Made by a program: the position numbers and the translations under genes
Shown here: piece by piece, positions 17,734 to 25,866 of the stretch
How the letters are laid out: every line of letters starts with the position of its first letter
Numbering within the stretch: the first letter of the stretch is position 1
Assembly: GCF_000331225.1 (NCBI RefSeq)
Contig: NZ_ANFY01000014.1
Coordinates: 1 to 47,063 of the forward strand
Origin: Sandarakinorhabdus sp. AAP62
GTDB taxonomy: Bacteria; Pseudomonadota; Alphaproteobacteria; Sphingomonadales; Sphingomonadaceae
Direction: 5' to 3'
Length of the DNA: 47,063 bases
Notes under the pieces: generated by a model
Told to the model about the DNA's origin: nothing
The model's database searches: none
What the model saw: only the letters and a program-made list of their open reading frames with translations

Positions 17734-19764
17734 ATGCACCGCCTCATCGCCGCCGGCCTGTTGCTGGCCAGCACCGCCCTTCATGCCGCCAGCCCGGTGG
17801 AACCGGCCGATCTCTACCGCATCAGCATGACCGACGCCGTGAAGACGTCGCCCGATGGCAACCATGTGCTGTTCACCCGCATGCAGTTCGATATCCAGAC
17901 CGACCGGCGCACCACCGAATGGTGGCTGGCGGCGGTGGGCAAGACCAGTCTCGACAAGCGCCTGCTGATCCCCGCCCAGACCGGTGCCTCGGGCGCGGTA
18001 TGGGCGCCGGATGGCAAGCGCATTGCCTATGTGGCCAACTGGCTGGGCAAGCCGCAGATCTGGGTGATGGATGTGGCCGACGGCGTGGGCAAACCTATCA
18101 CCAGCGGCAACATCGCGCCGCGCGGCCTGGCCTTCAGCCCGGATGGCCGTTCCATCGCCTTCACCGGCCGCGCCGAAGCGCCAGCGCCCAGGATTGCCGG
18201 TATGCCCGAGGCCCCGGCCGGCGCCAGCTGGGCCGCGCCGGCCCGCGTCATCACCGACTGGAGCTATCGCACCAACGATGGCGGCTACAACAAGCCCGGC
18301 GCGGATCAGCTTTACGTTGTGGCCAGCAGCGGCGGCGCACCCACCCAGCTGACCAAGGGCGACAGCGACCAGATCGAAGGCAGCGCCAATTGGGCCCCTG
18401 ATGGCCAGAGCCTTGTCTATGCCGCCGCCGTGCGGCCCGGCAACGACCGGCTGGCCGGCGAATCCGATCTCTACCGGATCGCGGCCAGTGGCGGCGCGCC
18501 TGAACGACTCACCAGCATCGACGGCAGCGAGTCCAATCCCCGCCTCTCCCCCGATGGCCAGTGGCTGGCCTGGACCGGCTGCCCGAAAACCACGAAATTC
18601 TATTGCCAGCCCGGCCTGTGGCTGCGGCGGCTGAGCGGCGGCGATCCGGTGCAGCTGTCGGCAGCGCTCGATCGGCCGGTCGGCGCATTTGAATGGGCAA
18701 GGGACGGCAAGGCGCTCCACGTCGCCTATGGCGATGTCGGCATCGTCAGGGTGGCCGCCATTCCGGTAGGCGGCGGCGCGGCCAAGACCATCGTTCCGGC
18801 CATCGGCGGCACCCGCCTCTATCTCCCGTCGTCTGGCGGCGACTGGAGCAGCAATGGCGAGACCCATGCCTTCACCACGGTAGAGGCCGACCGCCCCGCC
18901 GCGCTGGGCGTGATGCGCGCCGGCAAGCTGATCGGCAAGATCGACTTCAACGAGAAATGGCGGGCCGAAAAGCAGATCGGCGCCATGGAACGGCTGACCT
19001 GGCAGGCGCCTGATGGCCTGACCATCGAAGGCTGGCTGCAATATCCGCCCAATTTTGATCCGACCAGGAAATACCCGGTCGCGCTGGAAATCCATGGCGG
19101 GCCGAACGGCGATTACGGCCCCTATTTTTCCATCACCCACCAGCTTTATGCGGCAGCTGGCTATGTCGTGCTGTGGTCCAACCCGCGCGGATCAACCGGT
19201 TATGGCGAAAAGTTCGCCAATGGCATCACGCCCGAATATGGCGGCGAATATCCCGGACCCGACCATGGCGACCTGATGGCCGGCATGGACGAAGTGCTGA
19301 AACGTCCCTGGGCCGATGCCCGCAACCAGTTCATCGGCGGCGGCTCCGGCGGCGGCGTGCTCACGACCTTTGCCATCGGCCAGACCGACCGCTTCAATGC
19401 GGCCGCCGCCCTGCGCCCGGTCACCGATTGGTCGATCCAGGCGCTCACCTCCGATCTGCCGGCGCTCACCCTGTCCAACTGGGTCGTCGGCAATCCGTGG
19501 GACAATCGCGACCTTTACTGGCGGCGCTCCACCTTCAGCCTTGTCGGCAAGGTCAAGACCCCCACCATCCTGATCACCGGCGAAGAGGATTATCGCACCC
19601 CCATCGCCCAGACCGAGGCCTATTATCAGGCGCTGCAGGTGCGCGGCATTCCGGCCATGATGGTACGCCTGCCAGGCGCCAACCACGGCATGGGCCGACC
19701 ATCGCAATGGCTGCAGTCCAACCTGGCGGTGATCAACTGGTACAATCGGTTCAAGAAGAATTGA
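17734..19764 (+). CDS. Secreted S9 family prolyl oligopeptidase
   Basis: A 676-residue exported serine peptidase that cleaves short peptides. A signal peptide (about 1-18, ending ALHA) is followed by a beta-propeller of WD40/TolB-like repeats (SPDGNHVLF, APDGKRIAYV, SPDGRSIAFTG, APDGQSLVYA, SPDGQWLAWTG) and a C-terminal alpha/beta hydrolase domain from about residue 430. The catalytic triad is visible: S538 in GGGSGGG, D619 in GEEDYRTP, H651 in ANHGMG. The ATG at 17734 follows a GGGGGA ribosome binding site. The acylase gene starts 8 bases after its stop, so both probably act together outside the cytoplasm. Confidence 0.93.
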   Translation: MHRLIAAGLLLASTALHAASPVEPADLYRISMTDAVKTSPDGNHVLFTRMQFDIQTDRRTTEWWLAAVGKTSLDKRLLIPAQTGASGAVWAPDGKRIAYVANWLGKPQIWVMDVADGVGKPITSGNIAPRGLAFSPDGRSIAFTGRAEAPAPRIAGMPEAPAGASWAAPARVITDWSYRTNDGGYNKPGADQLYVVASSGGAPTQLTKGDSDQIEGSANWAPDGQSLVYAAAVRPGNDRLAGESDLYRIAASGGAPERLTSIDGSESNPRLSPDGQWLAWTGCPKTTKFYCQPGLWLRRLSGGDPVQLSAALDRPVGAFEWARDGKALHVAYGDVGIVRVAAIPVGGGAAKTIVPAIGGTRLYLPSSGGDWSSNGETHAFTTVEADRPAALGVMRAGKLIGKIDFNEKWRAEKQIGAMERLTWQAPDGLTIEGWLQYPPNFDPTRKYPVALEIHGGPNGDYGPYFSITHQLYAAAGYVVLWSNPRGSTGYGEKFANGITPEYGGEYPGPDHGDLMAGMDEVLKRPWADARNQFIGGGSGGGVLTTFAIGQTDRFNAAAALRPVTDWSIQALTSDLPALTLSNWVVGNPWDNRDLYWRRSTFSLVGKVKTPTILITGEEDYRTPIAQTEAYYQALQVRGIPAMMVRLPGANHGMGRPSQWLQSNLAVINWYNRFKKN

Positions 19765-19772
19765 GGCCCGCC

Positions 19773-21881
19773 ATGAAGCTTGCCGTGTTTGCCCTGCTGC
19801 TGGCCAGCGCCACCCCGGCCCTGGCTGATGAAGTGCTGTGGGATCGCTATGGCGTGCCCCACATCCATGCCGACAGTGAAGCCGGCGCCTTCAAGGGCTT
19901 TGGCTGGGCGCAGGCGGCCAGCCACGGCAATATCCTGCTCAGGATGTACGGCGAAAGCCGGGCGCGGGCGGCCGAATATTGGGGCGCGGACTATGCCGCC
20001 CTCGATCGCTACCTGATCGCCCACGACGCGCCGGAGCGCAGCAAGGCCTGGTACAAGGCGCAAACACCGCAGATGCGCGCCAATCTCGATGGCTTTGCCG
20101 CTGGCATCAACGCCTATCTCGCCGCCCACCCGGATCATGTGCCGGCCGAACTCAAACGCGTGCTGCCCATCACTGGGGTGGACGTGATGGCCCACGCCCA
20201 TCGGCTGATGCAGTTCCTCTATGTTGCCCCCATGGGCCGCATGCTCACTCCGCCGGCGGATTTCAAGCCAACCGGTATCGGTGATGCCAACAATGGTGAT
20301 GGTGGCGACGGTGATGCCGGCGGTTCCAACGGCTGGGCCGTTGCGCCGCAGCGGACGAGCGATGGCGCGGCGATGCTGCTGGCCAATCCACACCTGCCAT
20401 GGGCGCCGTCGCTGCTCACCTACTACGAGGCGCAGATCACCGCGCCGGGCTACAGCGTCTATGGCGCGACGCAGGTCGGCCTGCCGGTGCTGCGCTTTGC
20501 CTTCAACAACAATCTGGGCTTCACCAACACCGTCAACAACATGCTGGGTGCGACGCGCTTTGCGCTGGAAGAAGCGCCCGGCGGCTACAGGCTCGACGGC
20601 AAGGTGATGGCCTATCGCCGCGTCACCAGATCGCTGCTGATCCGCCAGAGCGACGGCAGCCTGAAGCGCGAAAGCTTCATCCAGCGCCACAGCGTGCACG
20701 GCCCGGTGTTCGATGTGGACGGCAAGCCGATTGCCGTGCGCATCGCCGGCCTCGATCGCCCCGGCGTGCTGCAGGCCTATCTCGACATGGGCAAGGCGCA
20801 GGATTTCGCCGGCTTTGAAGCAGCGCTGAAGCGGGTGCAGATCCCCAGTTTCAACATCGTCTATGCCGATCGCGCCGGCCATGTGTTCCACATTTCAAAC
20901 GGCATCCTGCCTCGCCACAAGACGGGCGGGACGCACGCCTTCTGGGCGGGCATCGTCCCCGGCAACCGCAGCGACCTGATCTCCACCGAGATCGAACCCT
21001 ATGAAAGCCTGCCCAAGGCGCTCGATCCGCCGGGTGGCTTTGTCCAGAACGCCAACGACACGCCATGGGTCAACAGCCTGCCGCGCGTGATCGATCCCAG
21101 GGACTATCCCGCCTACGTCGCACCGCTTGCACCAACGAGTCTGCGGGCCCAGATGTCGGCCCGGCTGCTGGCTGGTTCCGACAAATTGTCCTTCGCCGAG
21201 TTCCAGCGCCGCAAGCTCACCACCACCAGCCTGATGGCGGAACGCATGAAACCCGCCCTGCTGGCCGCAGTCGCCAGCAACCCTGACCCGGACATTGCCG
21301 CCGCGCGCGACCTGCTGACAGGATGGGACAATCGGTTTGAACCAGACAGCCGCGCCGCCATCCTGTTCGAGGAATGGGCCACGCGCTTCGCCGGGCCCGA
21401 TTTGAATGATCAGGCCAACTACGAACGCCGCTGGACCCTGGATGATCCGGTGAACACGCCATCCGGCATCAGGGACAATGCGGTCGCCACCGCCATGCTG
21501 AAAGCCGCCGCGCAGGCCGTGATGGCGCGGCACGGCCGGCTTGATCCCCGCTACGGAGACGTTTCGCGTTTCAGCGCAGGAGAAAGCATCACCTTCCCCG
21601 GCCATGGCGGTGCAGGCGGCCTCGGCCTGTTCCGCACCATCAGTTGGTGGCCCTGGAAGGACGGGAGCCGCACGCCACAAGCCGGCGAAACCTGGGTCAA
21701 CCTGATCCAGTTCACCACGCCAATGAAGGCCATCGCCACCATGAGCTATGGCAACAGCAGCCAGCCGGGCTCCCCGCACCGGAGTGACCAGCTGGAGGCC
21801 TTGAGCGAAAAACGCTTCCGCCAATTATGGCTGACACGGGCGGATGTTGAATTGAATCTGGAGAAGCGGGAAGCATATTGA
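19773..21881 (+). CDS. Penicillin acylase-family Ntn hydrolase (acylase)
   Basis: A 702-residue exported N-terminal-nucleophile hydrolase, made as a precursor that cuts itself to free the nucleophilic serine. The signal peptide ends at ALA (residue 18) and is followed by DEVLWDRYGVPHIHAD, the usual start of the alpha chain. The predicted nucleophile is S185 in GGSNGWAV; NPHLPW follows as in other family members. The linker just before S185 is unusually Gly/Asp/Asn-rich (DANNGDGGDGDAGG). Relatives include acyl-homoserine lactone acylases such as PvdQ and cephalosporin acylases, so the substrate could be a lactone signal or another amide; the sequence does not decide. It is 8 bases downstream of the S9 peptidase. 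Confidence 0.88.
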   Translation: MKLAVFALLLASATPALADEVLWDRYGVPHIHADSEAGAFKGFGWAQAASHGNILLRMYGESRARAAEYWGADYAALDRYLIAHDAPERSKAWYKAQTPQMRANLDGFAAGINAYLAAHPDHVPAELKRVLPITGVDVMAHAHRLMQFLYVAPMGRMLTPPADFKPTGIGDANNGDGGDGDAGGSNGWAVAPQRTSDGAAMLLANPHLPWAPSLLTYYEAQITAPGYSVYGATQVGLPVLRFAFNNNLGFTNTVNNMLGATRFALEEAPGGYRLDGKVMAYRRVTRSLLIRQSDGSLKRESFIQRHSVHGPVFDVDGKPIAVRIAGLDRPGVLQAYLDMGKAQDFAGFEAALKRVQIPSFNIVYADRAGHVFHISNGILPRHKTGGTHAFWAGIVPGNRSDLISTEIEPYESLPKALDPPGGFVQNANDTPWVNSLPRVIDPRDYPAYVAPLAPTSLRAQMSARLLAGSDKLSFAEFQRRKLTTTSLMAERMKPALLAAVASNPDPDIAAARDLLTGWDNRFEPDSRAAILFEEWATRFAGPDLNDQANYERRWTLDDPVNTPSGIRDNAVATAMLKAAAQAVMARHGRLDPRYGDVSRFSAGESITFPGHGGAGGLGLFRTISWWPWKDGSRTPQAGETWVNLIQFTTPMKAIATMSYGNSSQPGSPHRSDQLEALSEKRFRQLWLTRADVELNLEKREAY

Positions 21882-21898
21882 GAGCTGCCGAGTCCGCT
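21882..21898. repeat. Copy 1 of 17-base motif paired with terminator module
   Basis: GAGCTGCCGAGTCCGCT here matches GAGCCGCCGAGTCCGCT at 42090-42106 at 16 of 17 positions. Each copy lies 65-85 bases from a near-identical terminator hairpin, and the bases between share a looser AAGGAAGA-x-GAKCG stretch. It starts at the stop codon of the acylase gene. Confidence 0.6.
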
Positions 21899-21980
21899 GA
21901 GGATGCCGAAGGCAGAAGGAAGAAAGAGCGCGGCAAAGCTGCAATGCCCGCCCCGGACCTGATCCGGGGTCGGACAAATC

Positions 21981-22011
21981 AAAAAGGGCGGCCCTGAGGG
22001 GCCGCCCTTTT
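21981..22011. terminator. Bidirectional rho-independent terminator
   Basis: The stem GGGCGGCCC / GGGCCGCCC (21986-21994 and 21999-22007) with loop TGAG is flanked by AAAAA before and TTTT after, so it works on either strand. It separates the convergent acylase and TonB-receptor genes. The same hairpin, with one covarying base pair, lies downstream of groEL at 42171-42200. Confidence 0.88.
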
Positions 22012-22029
22012 CATTTGCCGTCCGTGCTT

Positions 22030-22068
22030 GTCGGGCGCGCGGATAGCTGCGCTATCCGTGCGCCCGAC
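22030..22068. terminator. Strong hairpin directly after the TonB receptor gene
   Basis: A 17-base stem with a single G/T position (22030-22046 with 22052-22068) and a 5-base loop. It starts 5 bases beyond the receptor stop codon and precedes the T-tailed hairpin at 21981-22011, giving two tandem 3' hairpins. It lacks its own T-run and may protect the mRNA 3' end. Confidence 0.7.
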
Positions 22069-22073
22069 GGCGC

Positions 22074-25000
22074 TTAGAACTCGACCCGTGCGCCAACCCG
22101 CAGCGTCCAGGCCGACTGCCGCTGGAAGGTTTCCAGCGCCGGCACGTTGAAGTTGGAGTAGCGGTAGGAGGCGCAACCCTGGGCAAGCGTACCCACGGCA
22201 CCGGTCGAATTGATGCAGGCGACGTCGACGATACGCGCCTGCTGGGCGCGGCCCGACAGTTCGCGGAAGGCAAACTTGTCGCTGAGCAGGTTCAGGAAAT
22301 TCTCCATGTCGGCAAACACGGTCAGCTTGCTGCTGCCCACGAACAGCGGCACCTGCTGCGAGACGTGCAGGTTCACCGTGTAGAAATCGGGGTTCTTGGC
22401 AATGCCGCGACGAGCGATCTGGCCCTGATAATCAGCCAGTTCGGTGCCCAGGATGAAATCCCGGAACGCCGTGAGCTGGGCCGGCGTGCCATTGAACTGC
22501 ACGATGGAATCGATGGTGGTATTCACCGCCGCCGTGCCGGTCGGGATCGCCAGGTTGGCGACATTCGGCACATACAGCAGGTAACGGCTGCCACCGGTGG
22601 TGCCGAACACGCTGCCACGGCCCGCACCCGGATCGTTGAAGGTGTAGCTGTAGCGGCGACCCTGGCGATAGAGACCGAAGATCTGGATGTTGGTCTCGTT
22701 GTCACCAAAGAAGTTGTTGCGATAGTTCAGCGTCAGGCGAACCTGATTGCCGACCTGCAGCGTGGAGGTGGCCGCATCCGGCTGGTTGGGATCACGCACG
22801 ACCACGTTGTACGAACCGGCGGCCGTGGTGCCGCCCGTGTCGGTCAGGAAATCGGTGATGCGCTGGCGCGTGTACGCCGCCTGGATGCTGAAGCCATTGG
22901 TCCATTCCTTGGCCACCGAGCCGGCGATCACGAACGCCTTGCCGCCGCTCACCGAGCGCAACTGCAGATCGTTGCCAGCGCTGCCCGCAATGCCCTGATA
23001 GCGCGGACGGCCATCCGGCAGGGTGCCGTTCGGGATCGCCCGCAGATCGATCATGGTATAGCTGTTGCGGTTCCAGGTGTGGGCCGCATCGACGCGGAAC
23101 ACCCACCCATCGCCGAGGAAGCCAAGATCGGCATTATATTCGGCGCTGAGGTTGGCGCGGACCACCGAATTCATCTTGAAATCAGGCGAGACGGTGTTGG
23201 TGGTGGCCTGCGCCAGCGAGGCGACGTTGGTGGCCAGATAGTTGTTGACCACCGGATTCTTCTGCAGACCGAAGCCATCGACATTGTTCAGCGCCGCCGC
23301 ACCAGCCGCGTTGATCTGCGCCTGCACCAGCGGGTTGGTGGTCGCATTGTTGCGGTCGATGAAGTTGCCTGTCGCCACACCGTTCACGAACTGGCGTTCC
23401 AGATCGATGGTGTTGAGACGGGTGCCATCGTTGGCCAGGCTGTTGGAGAACAGCACCATCGGCACACCGCCGCTGAAGATGCCGACGCCGCCCGAAACGC
23501 GCACGCGCTCTTCCGGCTTCCAGTTGAACGCGAAGCGCGGCTGGAACACCGAAACACCGTTGATCGACGTGGTGTTGCGGAAGCCATAGCGGTTGACGAA
23601 ATTCTGGTTGAAGGTGATCTGGCTGTCGTCGAACGAGAAGGCGTCGAAGCGCGCGCCGATCAGCGCGGTCAGCTCCGGCGTCACGCGCCATTCATCCTGG
23701 ATACCAACGGCATAGGAATAAAGCGTGAAGCGGGCGGCGCCACCCGAATTGGGATCGCCGTTGATCGCGTTGGCAAAGGTCACGCGGTTGGCATTGCCGG
23801 CGTTGAAATCGGCGACGGAGTCGAAATAGAAGTTGCCGCGCGAGTTGGGCACGAAGATGTTGTTCACCTTCTGGCGGACACCTTCAACCTGGAACTTGAT
23901 GCGGTGATCGCCCGCATTGTAGCGCATGTTGAACTGGAAATTCAGGTTGCTGGTCGCCAGCGAGTTCGAGTGACGGAACGAGTCCGTGCCGAAGGTCACG
24001 CGGGCGTTGGTGCCGCAGTTGATGTTGTTGTTGGTCGGGTTGCTGCCAGCCGCAATGCTGTTCGGATTGGTGCAGACCTGGAACTGGGCAAAGCCTTCAT
24101 CGTTGTAGCCGACCTGGCCGCGCACATAGTCACGATAGCTGACACGCAGTTCGGTCGACAGCTTGTCACTCCAGGTCGAGTTCAGCTGACCGGTATAGAC
24201 CTTGGTCGATTCCGTGCCTTCATAGCTGTTGGACTGCAGGCCAACGTTCGGCGCCGTGTTCGAGTTGCTCGAACCACCGCCCGGCAGCGGCACCGAGTTG
24301 AAGTGATCGATGTACGTGAACGAGAAGCGCTGACCGTCGGTGATGTTCCAGTCGATCTTGCCCGAAATCTTGCGGTCGCGTTCCGAAATCTGCTGGAACG
24401 TGTCCAGCGGATCATAGCGATAGCGGCTTTCGGTGGTGGCAATGATGCCGTTGACGATGGAACGGTCGTCGGACGTGGACGAGGAATCGCCGATGTTCGG
24501 AATGGCGTTGGCAAAGCCTTCGCCGGCGATACCCGACGAGATGATCTGGGCACCTTCGGTCAGCCGCTCATAGTTCAGGGCGACGAACAGCGTATCCTTG
24601 ATGATCGGGCCCGAGGCGAAGAAGCCATAGTTGCGGAACGGCAGCGCCTGCGGGATGATGGCGCCGCGCACTTCGCGGCCGGTCAGGCCCTTGCCGCCGA
24701 TGCTGCCATAGGCGACGGCGTGATAATCATTGGTGCCCGACTTGAGCACGGCGTCGATGGCGCCGCCGGTGAAATTGCCCTGGCCGACGTCGAACGGCGC
24801 CGACTTCACCGCCAGCTGGCCGATGGCTTCGAGCGAAACGATGCCGCGCAGCGACGGCAGACCGCCGAGGTTGAGGCCGAAATCATCCTGCACCGACACA
24901 CCGTCGATGGTGAAGCGGTTGGCGCGGGCCGAAGCACCGGCGATCGACACGCCGCGCAGCACCGGATCGAAGCTGGTCAGCGGATCGCGGGCCGCGGCGT

Positions 25001-25478
25001 CGCGGATGTCGCGGTTCACCGAGGTGACGGAAGCGATTTCCTTGGCCGACAGCACGGTGGCCGAACCCGTGGTCACCACACCGGAACGGCGCAGCGAGCT
25101 GGCGGTGACGACGATGGTCTCTGCCGTGTCCGACGGCTCCAGCGCGGCGGTGACGCTGAAATTTTCACCGGAACCAACGGTGATGTCTTCGATGGTCTGG
25201 CCCTGGTAACCCGGCGCCTTCACGGTGACCGAGAACGGGCCGCCAACGCGCAGACCGGCGGCGGAGAACTGGCCGTTCGCACCCGACGTGACCGTGACGC
25301 GCGTGCCGGTCGGCGTGTGCAGGATTTCGATTTCAGCGCCGGCAACCGGGGCGCCATCCTTGCTCAACACGGTTCCGGAGATCGCGGAGCTGACTTCCTG
25401 GGCCTGCACGGCAGCCGGAATGAGAGCAGCCGGAACGGCAAGCGCGGCAAGCGCAACACCAAGACGAAGATGACGCAT
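22074..25478 (-). CDS. TonB-dependent outer-membrane receptor, Oar-like
   Basis: A 1134-residue outer-membrane receptor. A signal peptide (about 1-28, ending AVQAQ) is followed by a carboxypeptidase-regulatory-like beta domain (ISGTVLSKDGAPVAGAEIEI to about residue 105), a plug domain (VVTASSLRR, VSVQDDFGLNLGGLPSLRGIVSLEAI) and a large beta-barrel ending in GARVEF with the terminal aromatic residue needed for barrel assembly. This layout matches Oar/SusC-like receptors for peptides, large glycans or other polymers; no canonical siderophore context is present. The ATG at 25478 is chosen because it opens the signal peptide; the frame runs 22 codons further upstream. No substrate-specific genes adjoin it, and the secreted peptidase/acylase pair is convergent. 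Confidence 0.92.
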   Translation of the reverse strand: MRHLRLGVALAALAVPAALIPAAVQAQEVSSAISGTVLSKDGAPVAGAEIEILHTPTGTRVTVTSGANGQFSAAGLRVGGPFSVTVKAPGYQGQTIEDITVGSGENFSVTAALEPSDTAETIVVTASSLRRSGVVTTGSATVLSAKEIASVTSVNRDIRDAAARDPLTSFDPVLRGVSIAGASARANRFTIDGVSVQDDFGLNLGGLPSLRGIVSLEAIGQLAVKSAPFDVGQGNFTGGAIDAVLKSGTNDYHAVAYGSIGGKGLTGREVRGAIIPQALPFRNYGFFASGPIIKDTLFVALNYERLTEGAQIISSGIAGEGFANAIPNIGDSSSTSDDRSIVNGIIATTESRYRYDPLDTFQQISERDRKISGKIDWNITDGQRFSFTYIDHFNSVPLPGGGSSNSNTAPNVGLQSNSYEGTESTKVYTGQLNSTWSDKLSTELRVSYRDYVRGQVGYNDEGFAQFQVCTNPNSIAAGSNPTNNNINCGTNARVTFGTDSFRHSNSLATSNLNFQFNMRYNAGDHRIKFQVEGVRQKVNNIFVPNSRGNFYFDSVADFNAGNANRVTFANAINGDPNSGGAARFTLYSYAVGIQDEWRVTPELTALIGARFDAFSFDDSQITFNQNFVNRYGFRNTTSINGVSVFQPRFAFNWKPEERVRVSGGVGIFSGGVPMVLFSNSLANDGTRLNTIDLERQFVNGVATGNFIDRNNATTNPLVQAQINAAGAAALNNVDGFGLQKNPVVNNYLATNVASLAQATTNTVSPDFKMNSVVRANLSAEYNADLGFLGDGWVFRVDAAHTWNRNSYTMIDLRAIPNGTLPDGRPRYQGIAGSAGNDLQLRSVSGGKAFVIAGSVAKEWTNGFSIQAAYTRQRITDFLTDTGGTTAAGSYNVVVRDPNQPDAATSTLQVGNQVRLTLNYRNNFFGDNETNIQIFGLYRQGRRYSYTFNDPGAGRGSVFGTTGGSRYLLYVPNVANLAIPTGTAAVNTTIDSIVQFNGTPAQLTAFRDFILGTELADYQGQIARRGIAKNPDFYTVNLHVSQQVPLFVGSSKLTVFADMENFLNLLSDKFAFRELSGRAQQARIVDVACINSTGAVGTLAQGCASYRYSNFNVPALETFQRQSAWTLRVGARVEF

Positions 25479-25733
25479 GTGAGGGGCCCCTTTAGAGAAT
25501 GGGAATGCAATGACAGCGCAAATGGCGGGAATCACTTCCCGCACCTGAGACTGCGTTCGCCTCTGCCGGGGAAATGTGACGCTTCTGTTACAGCTTCATG
25601 GCCTGTTCATGACGGAGCAGCAGGGCGGCCAGTTCGCGGGCCGGTGTTGCAGTGCAGCAACACCGCATCGCCGGCAGCCAGCCCGGCCTTGCGCGAGTCC
25701 GCGCGAAGCACGCACGCTGGCCGGGCTGCGGCG
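25479..25733. other. Non-coding stretch with two hairpins between TonB receptor and tRNA-Val
   Basis: No convincing gene. It holds the receptor 5' region, a 9-bp perfect hairpin (25642-25650 with 25657-25665, loop AGTGCA) and a 10-bp inverted repeat (25679-25688 with 25719-25728). The latter is just downstream of the tRNA on the minus strand and could end its transcript. There is no T-run, so function is uncertain. Confidence 0.5.
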
Positions 25734-25808
25734 TGGTGGGCGCTGAGGGTTTCGAACCCCCGACCCTCTCGGTGTAAACGAGATGCTCTACCACTGAGCT
25801 AAGCGCCC
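25734..25808 (-). tRNA. tRNA-Val (anticodon TAC)
   Basis: Reading the minus strand, the acceptor arms are GGGCGCT and AGCGCCC, the D arm is GCTC...GAGC, the anticodon stem is TCTCG/CGAGA around loop TTTACAC (anticodon TAC), and the T arm is GGGGG-TTCGAAA-CCCTC. The discriminator is A, and CCA is encoded at 25736-25734. It decodes GUA and probably other valine codons by wobble. It stands alone, not in a tRNA cluster. Confidence 0.95.
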
Positions 25809-25866
25809 ACGCCGCAGCCACTGCCGCCCCTAGCGGCGCGCAGCGGTTCGTGCAACCTAGGCGGCA

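Noticed and set aside
16927..19140. Open frame of 737 codons on the minus strand
   Set aside because: Only its last 225 codons (to 17604) match a real family; the rest is antisense to the S9 peptidase, an effect of high GC codon use.
22365..25802. Open frame of 1145 codons on the plus strand
   Set aside because: Antisense to the TonB receptor, low-complexity composition, no motif, and it runs through the tRNA.
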